From Epiperipatus broadwayi (Eukaryota > Onychophora > Udeonychophora > Euonychophora > Peripatidae), in the NCBI GenBank assembly GCA_028023455.1, contig JAQFVV010006198.1, positions 33,603,979 through 33,667,978 of the forward strand: DNA of 64,000 nt, written 5' to 3'. The first letter of the stretch is position 1; each line of letters opens with the position of its first letter. Below the pieces are notes generated by a model. It was not told the origin of the DNA. It did no database searches and saw only the letters and a list, made by a program, of their open reading frames with translations. A program made the position numbers and the translations under genes. Positions 41,366 through 51,050 of this stretch are shown here, piece by piece.

Positions 41366-42143
41366 GCCATATTTACTGGCATATAAGATGCAGGGTCGTT
41401 TAAGAAGCACCCCTCTTTTTATGTAAATTTTTAAAAAATAAAATAATTTTCTACATCTTTTCATGAATTTCCATAATGATTTACTGTTCTAATTTTATAG
41501 TTATTTATTTCTACAAAAAATGTATCTAGGAAAAACTGTAGTAGATATCTTTTAATCTTTATCCTCAAAACTCAGAAATTCATCTCCAGAGCTAAACCTT
41601 TTGAAGATTATCTATTTTCTTAACTGTATGTTATTTACCTTGTGGATAGATTTCTATTTTTGAGAGAACTTTTTTGATATATTTTAACTATTTAATTTTA
41701 AAATAATTTTTTAAAAATTATGAGAATATTATTTTGAATGTTTTTCTTTGATATTTGATATGGTTATGAGAGTATATACATTTATATTAACCATTCGAAA
41801 CCACTCAACACTTAAACAATTCCAATATAGATAACAATCAACAATCTCAAATTGTTGTCAAGGCAACCTCCTTTTAACAATAAAGTATGACTATGTTTTG
41901 TATTCTTAACTAGCTTATATGCATGCTTACATACAAGAGTATATCTAAATAGTTTTTTGTTTCACAAAAGAACAAAATGTAATAGAATACTTATTTATGT
42001 ATATTAATATAAACCAGAAGTTTTAGGCTGACTGAAATTTCAGTTCATAATTTTGATTACCAGCACATAAGACACACCCCATATATCAGCTGTATTTTGA
42101 GAGGGAAAAGTGCATCCTATATGCCAGAAAATACAGTAATATA
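41366..42143. mobile_element. Tigger/pogo-type non-autonomous transposon
   Basis: The left end CATATTTACTGGCATATAAG-ATGCAGGG and the right end, read inward on the minus strand, CTGTATTTTCTGGCATATAG-GATGCAC, are imperfect terminal inverted repeats of about 27 bp. TA flanks on the right fit a TA target. The TTTxCxGGCATATAAGA-type end is typical of Tigger elements, and two Tigger transposase relics lie elsewhere in the window. The interior is non-coding and holds an antisense R330 fragment (41,783-41,885). Confidence 0.6.
41783..41885 (-). repeat. R330 fragment, antisense
   Basis: CATTCGAAACCACTCAACAC, AACAATCAACAATCTC and TTGTTGTCAAGGCAACC are the complement of the R330 motif GGTTGCCTTGACAACA ... 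TGTTG. Longer antisense copies are at 57.36 and 57.86 kb. Confidence 0.65.
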
Positions 42144-42770
42144 TTGTAGCAGCTGATCTTAGCCCAAGATCGAGCTTCACTGTTCTACCACTTAACCCAC
42201 ATTTTATCCTGTTTTTCATCACATATATATAAACTATATGTATATTTCTGAGAAGCGTCTATAAAAATTTATAAATATAAATCTCAAATAAAAATTTTCT
42301 TTAATTTTAAATATTAACTTTTATGGATGTGACTCAGATATATACATATATTAATGGAGCTTTTATGTAGATAAAAGCACAAACAAATCATATAAATAAT
42401 TTTGTATTTTTTTTTAACTAATGTTATTTATTTTATAAATATTTATCTTCATATAATTACACAAATATTCAAGATGGAAGATGCAGTCATTAACTGTCCA
42501 AGAGTAATTAAAGGGGTGGGATTCATGTTTTTAAAAGGAATTTTTTAATTAAAGTTAATGAAAGTAAAATTTAAAACAAAGCTAATTGATTTTAGTTAGC
42601 TGTTAACATTTTTATCAAATTTATTTCCAATCTGGAAATTGATTTGAATTTATTTTTAGATAGTTATCTAACAATTGCATCTCCACTAACAATAGAGAAA
42701 ATATTTCTGTAAATTAAATAATAATTAGAGTTAAGAAGTTTAATTAAAAACATTCTTTGAATACCTCAAA
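42144..42770. other. No gene seen
   Basis: AT-rich. A stretch at 42,148-42,210 (CAGCTGATCTTAGCCCAAG ... ACCACTTAACCC) could be a tRNA-like remnant on the minus strand, but it lacks a good B box. Confidence 0.35.
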
Positions 42771-43045
42771 GTTTGTATAAATAGGGCCAAAAATCTATTG
42801 TGTCAGAGTTCGGTCAATAGTCATTAACCGACTTCATGTCGGTTTGATTTTTAAAAAGAGGGGCTTAAGCCACCTTCCCTTCCATCTTCAGCCTGACTCT
42901 CACCGTACAGAGATGTAGCTCCTATCGCTCATTTGTGCACATGCCTTCAAAGAACCACCGAGGCCAAGAGACATGTTAAATCAAAGAATGCTACCTGCCA
43001 CAGAAGACTCATGCCTACTTCATCCCATAGAGTTATGAGGTAACA
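42771..43045 (+). promoter_or_regulatory. Promoter-like block: TATA box, hairpin, GC-richer transcript
   Basis: TATAAATAG at 42,777 is followed after about 50 nt by a 7-bp hairpin AACCGAC-TTCAT-GTCGGTT (42,826-42,844) and TGATTTTTAAA. Then come about 170 nt of unusually GC-rich sequence (CCACCTTCCCTTCCATC ... CACCGTACAGAGATG ... CATCCCATAGAG), ending at a possible donor ATGAG/GTAACA (43,038). This could be an LTR R-U5 region, a gene promoter with a first exon, or a small structured RNA followed by an Sm-like site. I found nothing to decide among these. Confidence 0.35.
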
Positions 43046-44550
43046 AATCTCAAGCCATTACAATTGTCTTACATGAATCCTAACTCTTTAAAATTAATGT
43101 TTTCTTTATGTTAAACCTCCTTTTAAATGCTAATCAGTGAGCATATTAAACTAATAATTATTTCCTTGGTATCGATTTTCTATAACCTAATCCAATATTA
43201 TAAAACTTTTCATCCAACTCATGCTTTTTCTTATCCTTATAATTTAGTGCAGTTATGATTTATTTTTAATGATATTTTTATATTTTTCATTTAATTTTAT
43301 TTGTAAATGCTAATCACACCCAGTCTTACAAACTTCTATATCCTGCTGTGGAATAGAAAAAGGGGGGGGGGGAAATTAATGAGTTCTTATTTATTTATTT
43401 CTAAATAGTTCATAAGACTGAGTTTTTCTTGTAAAATGAATATATGCTTTTTTTAAAAAAATATATTTTATCGTAAAATTTATACAAAATGTACAAATAC
43501 TTTGCAATCTGGGGTGGATATTGGTGTCGGTTAATTTATTGATTTCGTTATTGATCATCATCGCCAAAAGGCTGGTGAACAAATTCTATTTTGTTGTTTG
43601 CGCTTTTAAGTGCATGAATTTTAGTTTTTTTTATATATTTAAACAAAATAGTATTGATTCAAGAAGGGGGAGAAATGCATGCTTCATTAATTATAGTTTT
43701 AACTTCTGATTAGTGATTCTATCTTACACTGGTCATTATTTTAACATGTCATTATATATTTGTTAACGTCAAATTATTAATAAGCCACATAGGGCTTGAT
43801 CCAATTCGCCTGTACCTCATTCCAGGGAGTCACAATCATCTTCATTCATCATTCTTCTCCTCCAAGTATATATTTATATACTGCTTTGATTCACCTGCAC
43901 CTCATTCTAGGGATTCAAAGCCTTGTTTTTGTTATTGTTCTCATTCATAACAGAAGTCTAAGTCTACTTCTGGAACTTACATGTCAGTGTAGTTGAAGCT
44001 CTGCATGGACTTACTGTAAACCGGATCCATAGCAACTTCCTACCAATCTTTTTCCTCTTTCGGTCCTGCTTTAGCATAAAGCTGTCTAACCATCTTAATA
44101 ATCGGAGAATGACCTTTTCTTGGCCAAAGCTGCCATTTTTCTCTCTCACACTGACAATGCTAACATCACAATTTCTTATAGTTCGTTTTTCTTTTAGCCT
44201 GTTTGACAAAATAAATCATAATTATATGTGATAATGAAACGTTTTGCTCTTTAAATATTTTTTGTTGGAGTTTAGATCCAACTTCCCATGAAGCTGCCCT
44301 CCCCTTTATTAAAATAAGCCATTCCCATATGTATAGAGTTCCGCTATATTCTATTGTTAAATGCTGAAAATGTAAAATAAATAATGTTTTAGTCTACTTA
44401 ATGATCAAAATGTATCTTTATTTTTATTGTTACAAATAAAGTCGAGAAATGAAAATAAACTTATGTATGAAATGCCAAGGGCATCCTACTAAAATTGTAT
44501 AATCAGCGAAACTCTATCATATCTTAATATGTATTATTCTTCATTTATAG
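43046..44550. other. No recognised gene
   Basis: The part at 43,790-44,210 is GC-richer. It contains a diverged ~75-bp direct repeat (CAATTCGCCTGTACCTCATTC / GATTCACCTGCACCTCATTC, each ending CAGGGAGTCACAAT / TAGGGATTCAAAG). A minus-strand frame at 44,209-43,964 is Lys/Arg-rich, without a domain I recognise. If the exon call at 44,551 is right, this is intron. Confidence 0.35.
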
Positions 44551-44593
44551 ACGTCCACCAAAAGACCCAGATCCATTTCGTAATATGAATTAA
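44551..44593 (+). CDS. Candidate terminal coding exon of a host gene
   Basis: After a pyrimidine-rich acceptor (TATTATTCTTCATTTATAG, ending 44,550), an open frame gives, with one nucleotide completing a split codon, RPPKDPDPFRNMN and then TAA at 44,591. A polyadenylation signal AATAAA lies at about 44,755, giving a roughly 170-nt 3' UTR. The charged/proline composition is unlike the AT-driven frames around it and looks like a true C-terminus. I do not recognise the protein. No upstream exon is found in the window, so this is a hypothesis. Confidence 0.35.
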
Positions 44594-44752
44594 AATCCTA
44601 TTTTTAAATATACGTTCAGTATTGTAACCACCGCACTAAATTGATATTTGTTAAAATAAAATTGTAGCAAGTTTGTTAAATGTTTGTAATGAAAACAAAG
44701 TTTAAATGTGTGAAGTTGATTATATATATAAAAATCATCTTGAATTTTTGAC

Positions 44753-44762
44753 AAAATAAATA
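44753..44762 (+). terminator. Candidate polyadenylation signal
   Basis: AAAATAAATA, a canonical AATAAA about 160 nt downstream of the candidate stop codon, precedes an AT-rich run. AATAAA is frequent by chance in this composition. Confidence 0.3.
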
Positions 44763-45439
44763 TTTATATTTTTAAACTTTAATCTAGTTGTTTGAATCTC
44801 CTTAATAATATATTTATTTATGTATGGTTTTAACTTATATCTTGGGTTCACTCAATCTCTCATTATCATCATCAGCTGAGTTCTCATCCAAAACGTTGTA
44901 GCACTGGGCTGGGATAGAATGAATTTATGTGGTATCACCGGAAGTGTTGTCCGTAATGTTATAGATTTGGGGAATGGGCAAATAGGCTAGAATTCATGAT
45001 TGTCCCTGACCTGTGTATCTCGGGCATGATTGGATTTGGGAAACTTTTGCTCAGATTTTAAGTCTTGTTGGATGGACATACATTTTCGACCGGTACAATA
45101 TTTTGGAACATTCTGTTATATCTACCCATACAGGGATTAGAGTTTAAATTCAAAGTTCTAGAACATCCTGTGAATAGCAGTAGGTAAATAATATTAGCAT
45201 TTACATTTCAGAATTTTAAATTTTTATAGAATTACAAATAGATGAGTTTTTATACTCAGATTTAAAAAAATCATTTAACAGTTATCAAGAGGAAATAATG
45301 TTGCCATAGGTAAAAAAATTTAGTATCTTATCCTGATTAGCTTCATGGTTTATATCTTGCAAATAAAAGTGTCAATCATTTATAAAAGTCAAAGCAGGTT
45401 TCTATATGAATATACTCAATAAAACATTGGTTTACTTTT
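44763..45439. other. No gene seen
   Basis: A moderately GC-rich stretch at 44,870-45,170 (CATCATCAGCTGAGTTCTC ... AACGTTGTAGCACTGGGC ... ATTTTCGACCGGTACAA) may be retroelement 3' sequence, but no motif confirms it. Confidence 0.35.
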
Positions 45440-45724
45440 CTTAAGCAATGGTAATTGACATTAAGCACTTAGAGATGCTGAGTAAGGAAAGCTTAACAGT
45501 GAATAATATTTTTAACAAATATCATAGTCTTAGCAAAAGAATACATGAATTGTAGGTGGAGGGTATAATATAAATATCATGTAAATTATAAGCAAATATA
45601 CTTAAAAGCCCACTTTTTAGAGGGGGGAGGGCCAGAATTCTTTTTTATTGATAGCATTGGCATTGTTGGAAATATGCCAAGACTTTTATTTTACATTTTG
45701 CATCATTCTTTTCTAGACATGTAA

Positions 45725-45995
45725 CACTTATTGCAATAGATTCAAGTATGGCCAAGTTGATTTGACTTTGCAACAAGACTGTCCCAACGCCAATATACGT
45801 ACAAAAGGGCCAAAAACAATACAGACCATAAATCCATATTTCTTGAACATGAAAACCAACTTGACAATACCTTTGAACCTATTGCAGCCAGAATTGTATG
45901 TATAAAAAAGATTGATGCAAAACATAAAATAAAGGGGGCTTGGCATATTGCCAATGCCAATGCTATAAATAAAAAAAATCCTGCTTACCCCTTTC
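45725..45995 (+). pseudogene. PLE GIY-YIG endonuclease fragment
   Basis: A frame shift joins KYGQVDLTL (eroded YGKS...) to LSQRQYTYKRAKNNTDHKSI, then FLEHENQL, IAARIVCIKKIDAKHKIKGA and WHIANANAINKK. It aligns throughout with the ORF at 55.5 kb (ISQYKYLYKYAKDD-SEYKSIILEHK ... KLKIKEAQFISNN). The catalytic Glu of KIKEA is Gly here, so the nuclease is inactivated by substitution as well as by frameshift. Confidence 0.7.
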
Positions 45996-46049
45996 TAAAA
46001 TGTGGGGCATATAAGCATATTTACATATAATTTATATAATATTTATATT

Positions 46050-46420
46050 GTTACATATAGAGCTCGCAAATAAGCTCTTAACAAGCTTTGCAGAATATCC
46101 CCAACCCCAGACCAATTTCTGCTACTGGCTTCCTCAATGAGAAGCTTGGATATTCAAGCATTAGATTAAAAATACCAGGACAAGCCCAGCACTTTATCTA
46201 ATGGATAAGTATTAAGTAGAAAATCTGAAATTTTCAGACACCCATATGTCTTCCAATCCAGCTATCTAACTTAAGAAGCCATATGGAACTGAACCAAGTT
46301 CAGATACACCATATATTAATAACTTTAGCAATATAAAATCACCAAAGCCTTAATAACAAAAAATAAAATTACAAAGAAATCAAGTCATATGTCACATGAC
46401 CTAATTTATATTTATATTGG
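46050..46420 (-). mobile_element. Family B hammerhead element, single unit with TSD and empty site
   Basis: TATTTATATT occurs directly before (46,040-46,049) and after (46,421-46,430) this 371-bp segment. The unoccupied sequence is preserved in the opposite foldback arm (complement of 45,555-45,590: ATGATATTTATATTATACCC). On the minus strand it runs TTATTAAGGCTTTGGTGA, TGAACTTGGTTCAGTTCC, GTTAGATAGCTGG, GGTGTCTGAAAATTTCAG, GTGCTGGGCTTGTCCTGG, the hammerhead, then TTGCGAGCTCTATATGTAAC. The order parallels family A (GAACTGGGTTCAGACCC, GGCTTGGATTGAAA), so A and B share ancestry over their whole length. Confidence 0.88.
46100..46153 (-). ncRNA. Hammerhead-like motif, family B (diverged)
   Basis: On the minus strand: CTTCTCA / TTGAGGA / AGCC-AGTA-GCAG / AAATTGGTC / TGGGGTT. 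Stem I still pairs with G-U wobble, and the GGTC cleavage site is kept. C3 is U, and the GAAAC box is reduced. Degenerate. Confidence 0.5.
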
Positions 46421-46585
46421 TATTTATATTATACCCTTCATCTACAATTCATGTATTAATTGCAATGATTATGATATCTGGCAAATATATTGAAAGTACA
46501 CTAAGAACACTATATTAATATTATTCACTGTTAAGCTTTTCTTGCTTAGCATCTCCAAGTGCTTAAACACCAATGAATGTTTTCA

Positions 46586-47255
46586 GTTTAACCATTTTCA
46601 TATTTATTTCAGAATAAAGCCAGAAGTTGAGGTTGATGGAAAAAGATTTGTAAACTAAAATATAGATTGTCTACTTAATGAATAATATCTCATGTAGGAT
46701 CTATCTGCTTTTAATACCTTGTGGAGGGGGGGGTAATCATAAACATATGACTAAATACATGTGAGGAAGATATATGATCCTCAAGATGCACATTTTATGA
46801 TGAAGCAGCACTTATTGACTCAGATCACAATATATTATCTTTATCATTATTCAATATATATTTGTATAGTCAATTACTCCAGTTTAATTGATAAGTGTCA
46901 AACTTAACCATTCTCATAACTTTGACCCAAACCACTTAATGGAAGTAAATTAATAATTTTTATTAGTCATTTATTAAACTGGAGATTGTCCATTTAATGA
47001 ATATTACTTTTGTAGTATAATTTTTATTACACCACTCTCATCCAAGATAGGGACTGTTTCTATCTGCTTTTAACATCTTGTGAAGGGATGTAATTACAAA
47101 CATTTGACCAAAGACATAGGAAAAAGGTGTATGACCCCCTAGATGCATAGCACTCTCATGCAAGATAAGGACTGATTTCTATCTTTTCTAACACCTTGTG
47201 GAAGGATGTAAACATAAACATATGATCAAAAACATACGAAAAATGTATGCTCCCC
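46586..47255 (+). repeat. Family D, two adjacent copies
   Basis: 46,660-46,990 and 47,000-47,250 each contain CTGCTTTTAACA(T/C)CTTGTG(A/G)AGGG, AAACAT(A/T)TGA(C/T)(C/T)AAA and the A(T/G)ATGCA(C/T)A motif. The first also has TGACTCAGATCACAATAT and AATTGATAAGTGTCAAAC. A G8 run is present at 46,724. Confidence 0.65.
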
Positions 47256-47299
47256 AAGTTGCACAATACGAAATGTGCATTTGGGGGATTATATAACTT

Positions 47300-47545
47300 T
47301 TTCATATCATACCATTTACACTTTTTTAGACACTTTATCAATACTTTTATTTGTGTTAAACTAACAGTTTCAGCTGTCCTGCAGTCATCATCAGAGCTCT
47401 TGTTAATTCTTGTTAAAGAGTTGGATTTTGGAAATAGAATTAACAAGAACTCTGATGATGACTTCAGGATGGTCGAAACTGTTAGTTTAATACAAATAAA
47501 AGTATTGATAAAGTGTTTAAAAATGTGTAAATGGTATATGTTATA
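47300..47545. repeat. Foldback with PLE-3'-end-like core
   Basis: Arms 47,302-47,416 and 47,432-47,545 are inverted copies around a 15-nt centre. Both arms read, in the outward sense, CTGATGATGACT, then GAAACTGTTAGTTTAA and AAGTATTGATAAAGTGT. This is CTGATGA plus GAAAC at about hammerhead spacing, but stem II and stem I do not form, so it is not called a ribozyme. Overlapping frames of 96-99 codons on both strands merely reflect the palindrome. Confidence 0.75.
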
Positions 47546-47554
47546 ATAGAAATC

Positions 47555-47905
47555 AATACATAGGAAAAGAAGAAGTAGAAAACCTTTTCATATGTCTTTG
47601 ATCACATGTTTATAATTAGATCTCCCCAAAAATGTGCATCATGAAGATCATATCTTTTTTTCATGTGACCTTGGTTGATTACATCCCTCCACAAAATGTT
47701 AAAAGCAGATACAAATCGGTCTTTAGCTTGCATTAGAGCGGGTGGAGATCACATACGGTTTTTCATATGACTTTAGTCATATGTTTATGACCACATCCCC
47801 CTACAGTATCTTAAAAGTGGATAAAAACCAGTCTCAACTTTACATGTGGAGTAGTGAATATTCATTACGAGTATAATGATTTAATCTAAAGAATGACTAA
47901 TAAAA
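47555..47905 (-). repeat. Family D, antisense copies
   Basis: CATATGTCTTTGATCACATG, CCCCAAAAATGTGCATC, CTCCACAAAATGTTAAAAGC and a second round (GACTTTAGTCATATG ... CCTACAGTATCTTAAAAG ... GGAGTAGTGAATATT) are the complement of the family D units just upstream. The cluster 46.6-47.9 kb is therefore itself inverted around the foldback at 47.4 kb. Confidence 0.6.
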
Positions 47906-49080
47906 TTATTAATAGACTGTCCACTCTCCCTCTTTTTTTAAATGACTATATTAAATGCTTAATAATTTAAACCAATAATTATAAAGAATTATGGGTTGTC
48001 TACTCCCGGGCAATAAAGCCATATGTTTTTTTTTTTTTTTTAATATTAAATATTTAAGCAAATTCATTGCAATTAAATTGTTACATAAAATTGGAACTTT
48101 AAATTATTCTTTATAAGTTATGAAAAGCTGGTGAGTTTTAATATTAAAAAAACTGCTTTGAATCGCATCACAAGTGGTTAAATAAAATTTTAAAATGAAA
48201 TGTAAATTAACATATCACATTATATATATATTTTAAAGATAAAATTATTATTTTTAAAACATATCTTTTTCACTTAGGAGTTGGCAAACTAATTTGAAAA
48301 AAGCTACATTTAGTTAGAAATCTTTGTAAAACAAATTATATTTTTATTGTAAAGAAAATAGTATTTCTATAATTAGATTCTGTTTGTCAGTATATAAATA
48401 ACTGTTAATTTGATTTTTAAAAAAACAGAACAAGTTTAAAGTTTTAAAATAGTTTAAAGTTACACTTTTTAAATTGATTAATTATTCGCTAGGTGACGCT
48501 ATCCTATCAAAGATGAATGGTATTACAACAGTCACGTGGTTGGAAAATGAATTTGAAAAAAAGAAAGTTGATGGAGAACTATTATTCGATATTATTTTTT
48601 TCTTTAAAAAAAATAATTATAATTTTATTGCTATTTGTTCATCCTCTCCTACTTAAATACAGCAATATAAAATAAAAGCAAAAAACATAAAAAATAAAAC
48701 AGTTAAAAAACACACCTATTTATTACCTTGTTCTCAGGGTAATAAAAATAGTTTTATTACATTGTAAACAAACTAAAAATACAATTTCTGGTTTATAAAT
48801 AAATTAAAGTTCAAAACGAATATTTGTTCGCTAAATAGGTAAAGCAGTATTATTTATAAAATTATTTTAATATATAGAGCACAGAATGATGTTGATTACC
48901 TGAAAACTATACCCAAAATGTCAATTAAGTGAACTACTTAGTTTTCTCTATGATTTATTCTTATCACACTTGTTGTTTTACTAAAGCATTTTAATTATTT
49001 CCAATTGTTTAATTATTTGCAGATATGTATATGTCCAAATCAAAGAAGGGTTTAACAAGAAACGAGGATTATTACCATCT
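47906..49080. other. No gene seen
   Basis: AT-rich sequence with no recognised domain. A 60-codon frame at 48,474-48,656 has no family signature. Confidence 0.4.
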
Positions 49081-49084
49081 AAAA

Positions 49085-49240
49085 ATATATCCTTCCATGT
49101 TAAATAACATGCTGTACATTATTGTTGAAGGGATGATGGAGGAAAAGCCATCAAGGAAACATCCATGACCGAATATATGGATGCAGTTAGAGAGAAATGG
49201 TCCTATAGATATATAAAAGATATGGGGATAGAAAAATGAA
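49085..49240 (+). pseudogene. LINE ORF tail fragment
   Basis: In shifting frames: NMLYIIVEGMMEEKPSRKHP, then TEYMDAVREKWSYRYIKDMGI. The string G-x-MEGK-x-SRGRP-like followed by W/Y-x-DAVREKW fits the conserved C-terminal tail of RTE/CR1-type ORFs (compare 38.2 kb). It is short and broken. Confidence 0.5.
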
Positions 49241-49263
49241 CTTACAGTTGGAAAAAAGATTAA

Positions 49264-49737
49264 AACAGGCAGAACTCATCATACAGTAGTGCCACTCAGT
49301 GCAAGCCAGAGTAATCAATGGATGCCAGAAGTCTTGTGCATAAAATACCAATCTAGTGCCTACTCATCCAATATCCCCAGACTAGTTTTTAGTCTGTAGC
49401 TTTTGGCAGTGAGAAGCCTTGGATCTGAGAGCACTGCACTGGACTAGTTTCTAGGTTGTGGCTTTTGTCAGTGAGGTGCCTTGGATCTGAGGGCACTGCA
49501 CCAGTGCAGTGCTTTCAGATCCAAGGCTCCTCACTGACAAAAGCCACAAGTTAGAAACTAGTTTGGATATATTGGATGAGTAGACACTAGATAGGATTTT
49601 ATGCACAAGCCTTCTGGCATCCATTGATTACTCTGGATTGCATTTAGTAGCATTACTGTATGGAGAGTTTTGCCTGTTTTAATAACAGTTATGAGCAAGC
49701 ATAAGAAATGTTTATCATGTGATGTTTAGTGGTTTAA
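49264..49737. mobile_element. Family A hammerhead element with three ribozyme motifs
   Basis: The left arm (CAGAACTCATCATACAGTAG ... ATCAATGGATGCCAGAAG) carries a motif at about 49,375-49,433. An additional partial repeat of the same motif follows at 49,442-49,492 (ACTAGTTTCTAGGTTGTGGC), and the right arm (49,519 onward) carries one in sense. The right end GGAGAGTTTTGCCTG ... ATCATGTGATGTTTAGTGG is complete. A local duplication of the core within one arm is unusual among the copies. Confidence 0.8.
49519..49577 (+). ncRNA. Hammerhead ribozyme, family A
   Basis: ATCCAA / TCCTCA / CTGACAA / A-AGC-CACAA-GTT-A / GAAAC / TA / GTT / TGGATA / ATTGGAT. Relative to the GGC/GCC form, stem II pairs are A-U, G-U and C-G, so pairing is kept despite three sequence changes. 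G8 is A, so it is probably a weak or dead enzyme. Confidence 0.6.
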
Positions 49738-50043
49738 GAAAGAAAGATGTGTATACAGTAAAAGATTGATTTGACAATGGATTTATCATTAAAAAAACGT
49801 GATTGTAGCTTAACAAATTGTCAGAATATTTAAGACTTATCTTAATTACATTAATAAATTTGAACTTAAATTTTTTTGTAAATATATACATATATATATT
49901 ATTGCAACAACAACAGCAACAACAAAGAGAACATTCTTCCAATTTTTCATACTTTTCAAAGTTGATTGAATAATATAAAAAAATGTATGAGATAATTAGA
50001 ACAATACCACATGTCCACCATTTTTTATGTGTATATAATCTAT
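49738..50043. other. No gene seen
   Basis: AT-rich; a CAACAACAGCAACAACAA trinucleotide run lies at 49,905. The overlapping minus-strand frame (AT/Cys-rich) is not gene-like. Confidence 0.45.
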
Positions 50044-50300
50044 TAAACAGTAGCAATTCTCTTCAAATAGTAGTGTTACCCAATAATCAATATATGCTAG
50101 AATATTTGTGTATCAAATCCTATCTAATGCCTACTTATCCAATATCTCTATGCTAATTTCTAGTTTTTGATCTTTATCAATGAGGAGCCTTGGATCTGAG
50201 TAGAAACTAGATAGGGATTTTGATGCATAAACTTTCTAGCATTCATTGACTACTGTGGCTTGCACTAGATGGCTTTGAAGAAACTTGCTACTATAATTAG
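50044..50300. mobile_element. Family A element, degenerate short copy
   Basis: AATCCTATCTAATGCCTAC, CCAATATCTCTATGCTAATT, GAGGAGCCTTGGATCTGAG and GTAGAAACTAGATAGGGATT identify a heavily eroded, internally deleted copy. Its hammerhead is unrecognisable (TTATCAATGAGG retains the stem I side). Confidence 0.6.
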
Positions 50301-50478
50301 AACTGTTTAGCCTCTCACTTTTAATGTAAACTCACAGATTGTATAATAATCTTATATAATTATTATTTGCAAGTTTTAAAAAAGTATACATTTTTACATT
50401 TATGAAAATCATATAATTTAATAATAAGCAATTAAATAAAATGTAATCCTTTGTTTTATTTTGATATATTCTTATCTG

Positions 50479-51050
50479 TTAAACCACAAAACATCACATG
50501 ATCACCATCTTTTATGCTAGCACATAACTGTTATTAAACAGGCAAAACTTTCCATACAGTAATGCCACCCTGTGCCAACCAGAGTAATCAATGGATGCCA
50601 GAAGGCTAGTGTATAATATCCCTATCTAGTGCCTACTCATCCAATATCCCCAGACTAGTTTCTGCCTAATAGGATAGTGGTGGCTATGGTTGTTAAAGAG
50701 CCAAGGACACCAAAATGTATGGGTGCTGCACTGAGTTCAGACCCATATGACTATATAACTATTGAGCTTAGATTAAAAATATTATTGTGTTTTTAATTTC
50801 ATTCGCATAGTTTTGTAGTTAAGTAGAGATAAAAGGTGGCTGCTGGAGGGTTGCATTAGATCCTAAGGTCTAAGTGCCGTGCTCTCAGATCCAAGGCTCC
50901 TCACTGACGAAGGCCACAAGCCAGAAACTAATCTGAGGATATTGGATGAGTAGGACTAGATGGGGATTTTATGCACCTGCCTTCTGGCATCCATTGATTA
51001 CTCTGGTTGGCACAGAGTGGCACTACTGTATGGAGAGTTTTGCCTGTTTA
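50479..51050. mobile_element. Family A hammerhead element with perfect 13-bp TSD
   Basis: ATATTCTTATCTG is found at 50,466-50,478 and at 51,051-51,063, bounding a 572-bp inverted copy. It runs from TTAAACCACAAAACATC through an antisense arm (CATACAGTAATGCCACCC ... AGACTAGTTTCTG, core lost). The middle block (GGATAGTGGTGGCTATGG ... CAAAATGTATGGGTGC) follows, then a sense arm with an intact hammerhead, ending CTACTGTATGGAGAGTTTTG-CCTGTTTA. It defines the element's borders. Confidence 0.88.
50889..50947 (+). ncRNA. Hammerhead ribozyme, family A, intact core
   Basis: ATCCAA / TCCTCA / CTGACGA / A-GGC-CACAA-GCC-A / GAAAC / TA / ATC / TGAGGA / TATTGGAT. All catalytic bases are consensus. Inner stem I is fully Watson-Crick here (the G-U of other copies is A-U). 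One stem III pair (C-A) is lost, which may be tolerated or may require a partner strand. Confidence 0.75.

Larger units (their letters stand above)
45440..46585. mobile_element. PLE foldback split by a family B insertion
   Basis: Left arm 45,440-45,690 and right arm 45,925-46,585 are inverted copies (TAAGCACTTAGAGATGCT ... AGCATCTCCAAGTGCTTA; AATTGTAGGTGGAGGGTATA ... TACCCTTCATCTACAATT; GATAGCATTGGCATTG ... CAATGCCAATGCTAT). The right arm is longer only because 371 bp (46,050-46,420) were inserted. Between the arms lies a PLE endonuclease fragment on the plus strand. Confidence 0.82.

Noticed and set aside
42820-42860. Spliced-leader or snRNA-like gene from hairpin plus T-rich site
   Set aside because: The hairpin and T5 run are there, but the rest of an snRNA/SL layout (donor within 50 nt of the start, correct Sm site) is not; kept only as an open question.
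47156-47546. 96- and 99-codon frames on opposite strands
   Set aside because: Mirror frames created by the palindrome; they encode nothing recognisable.
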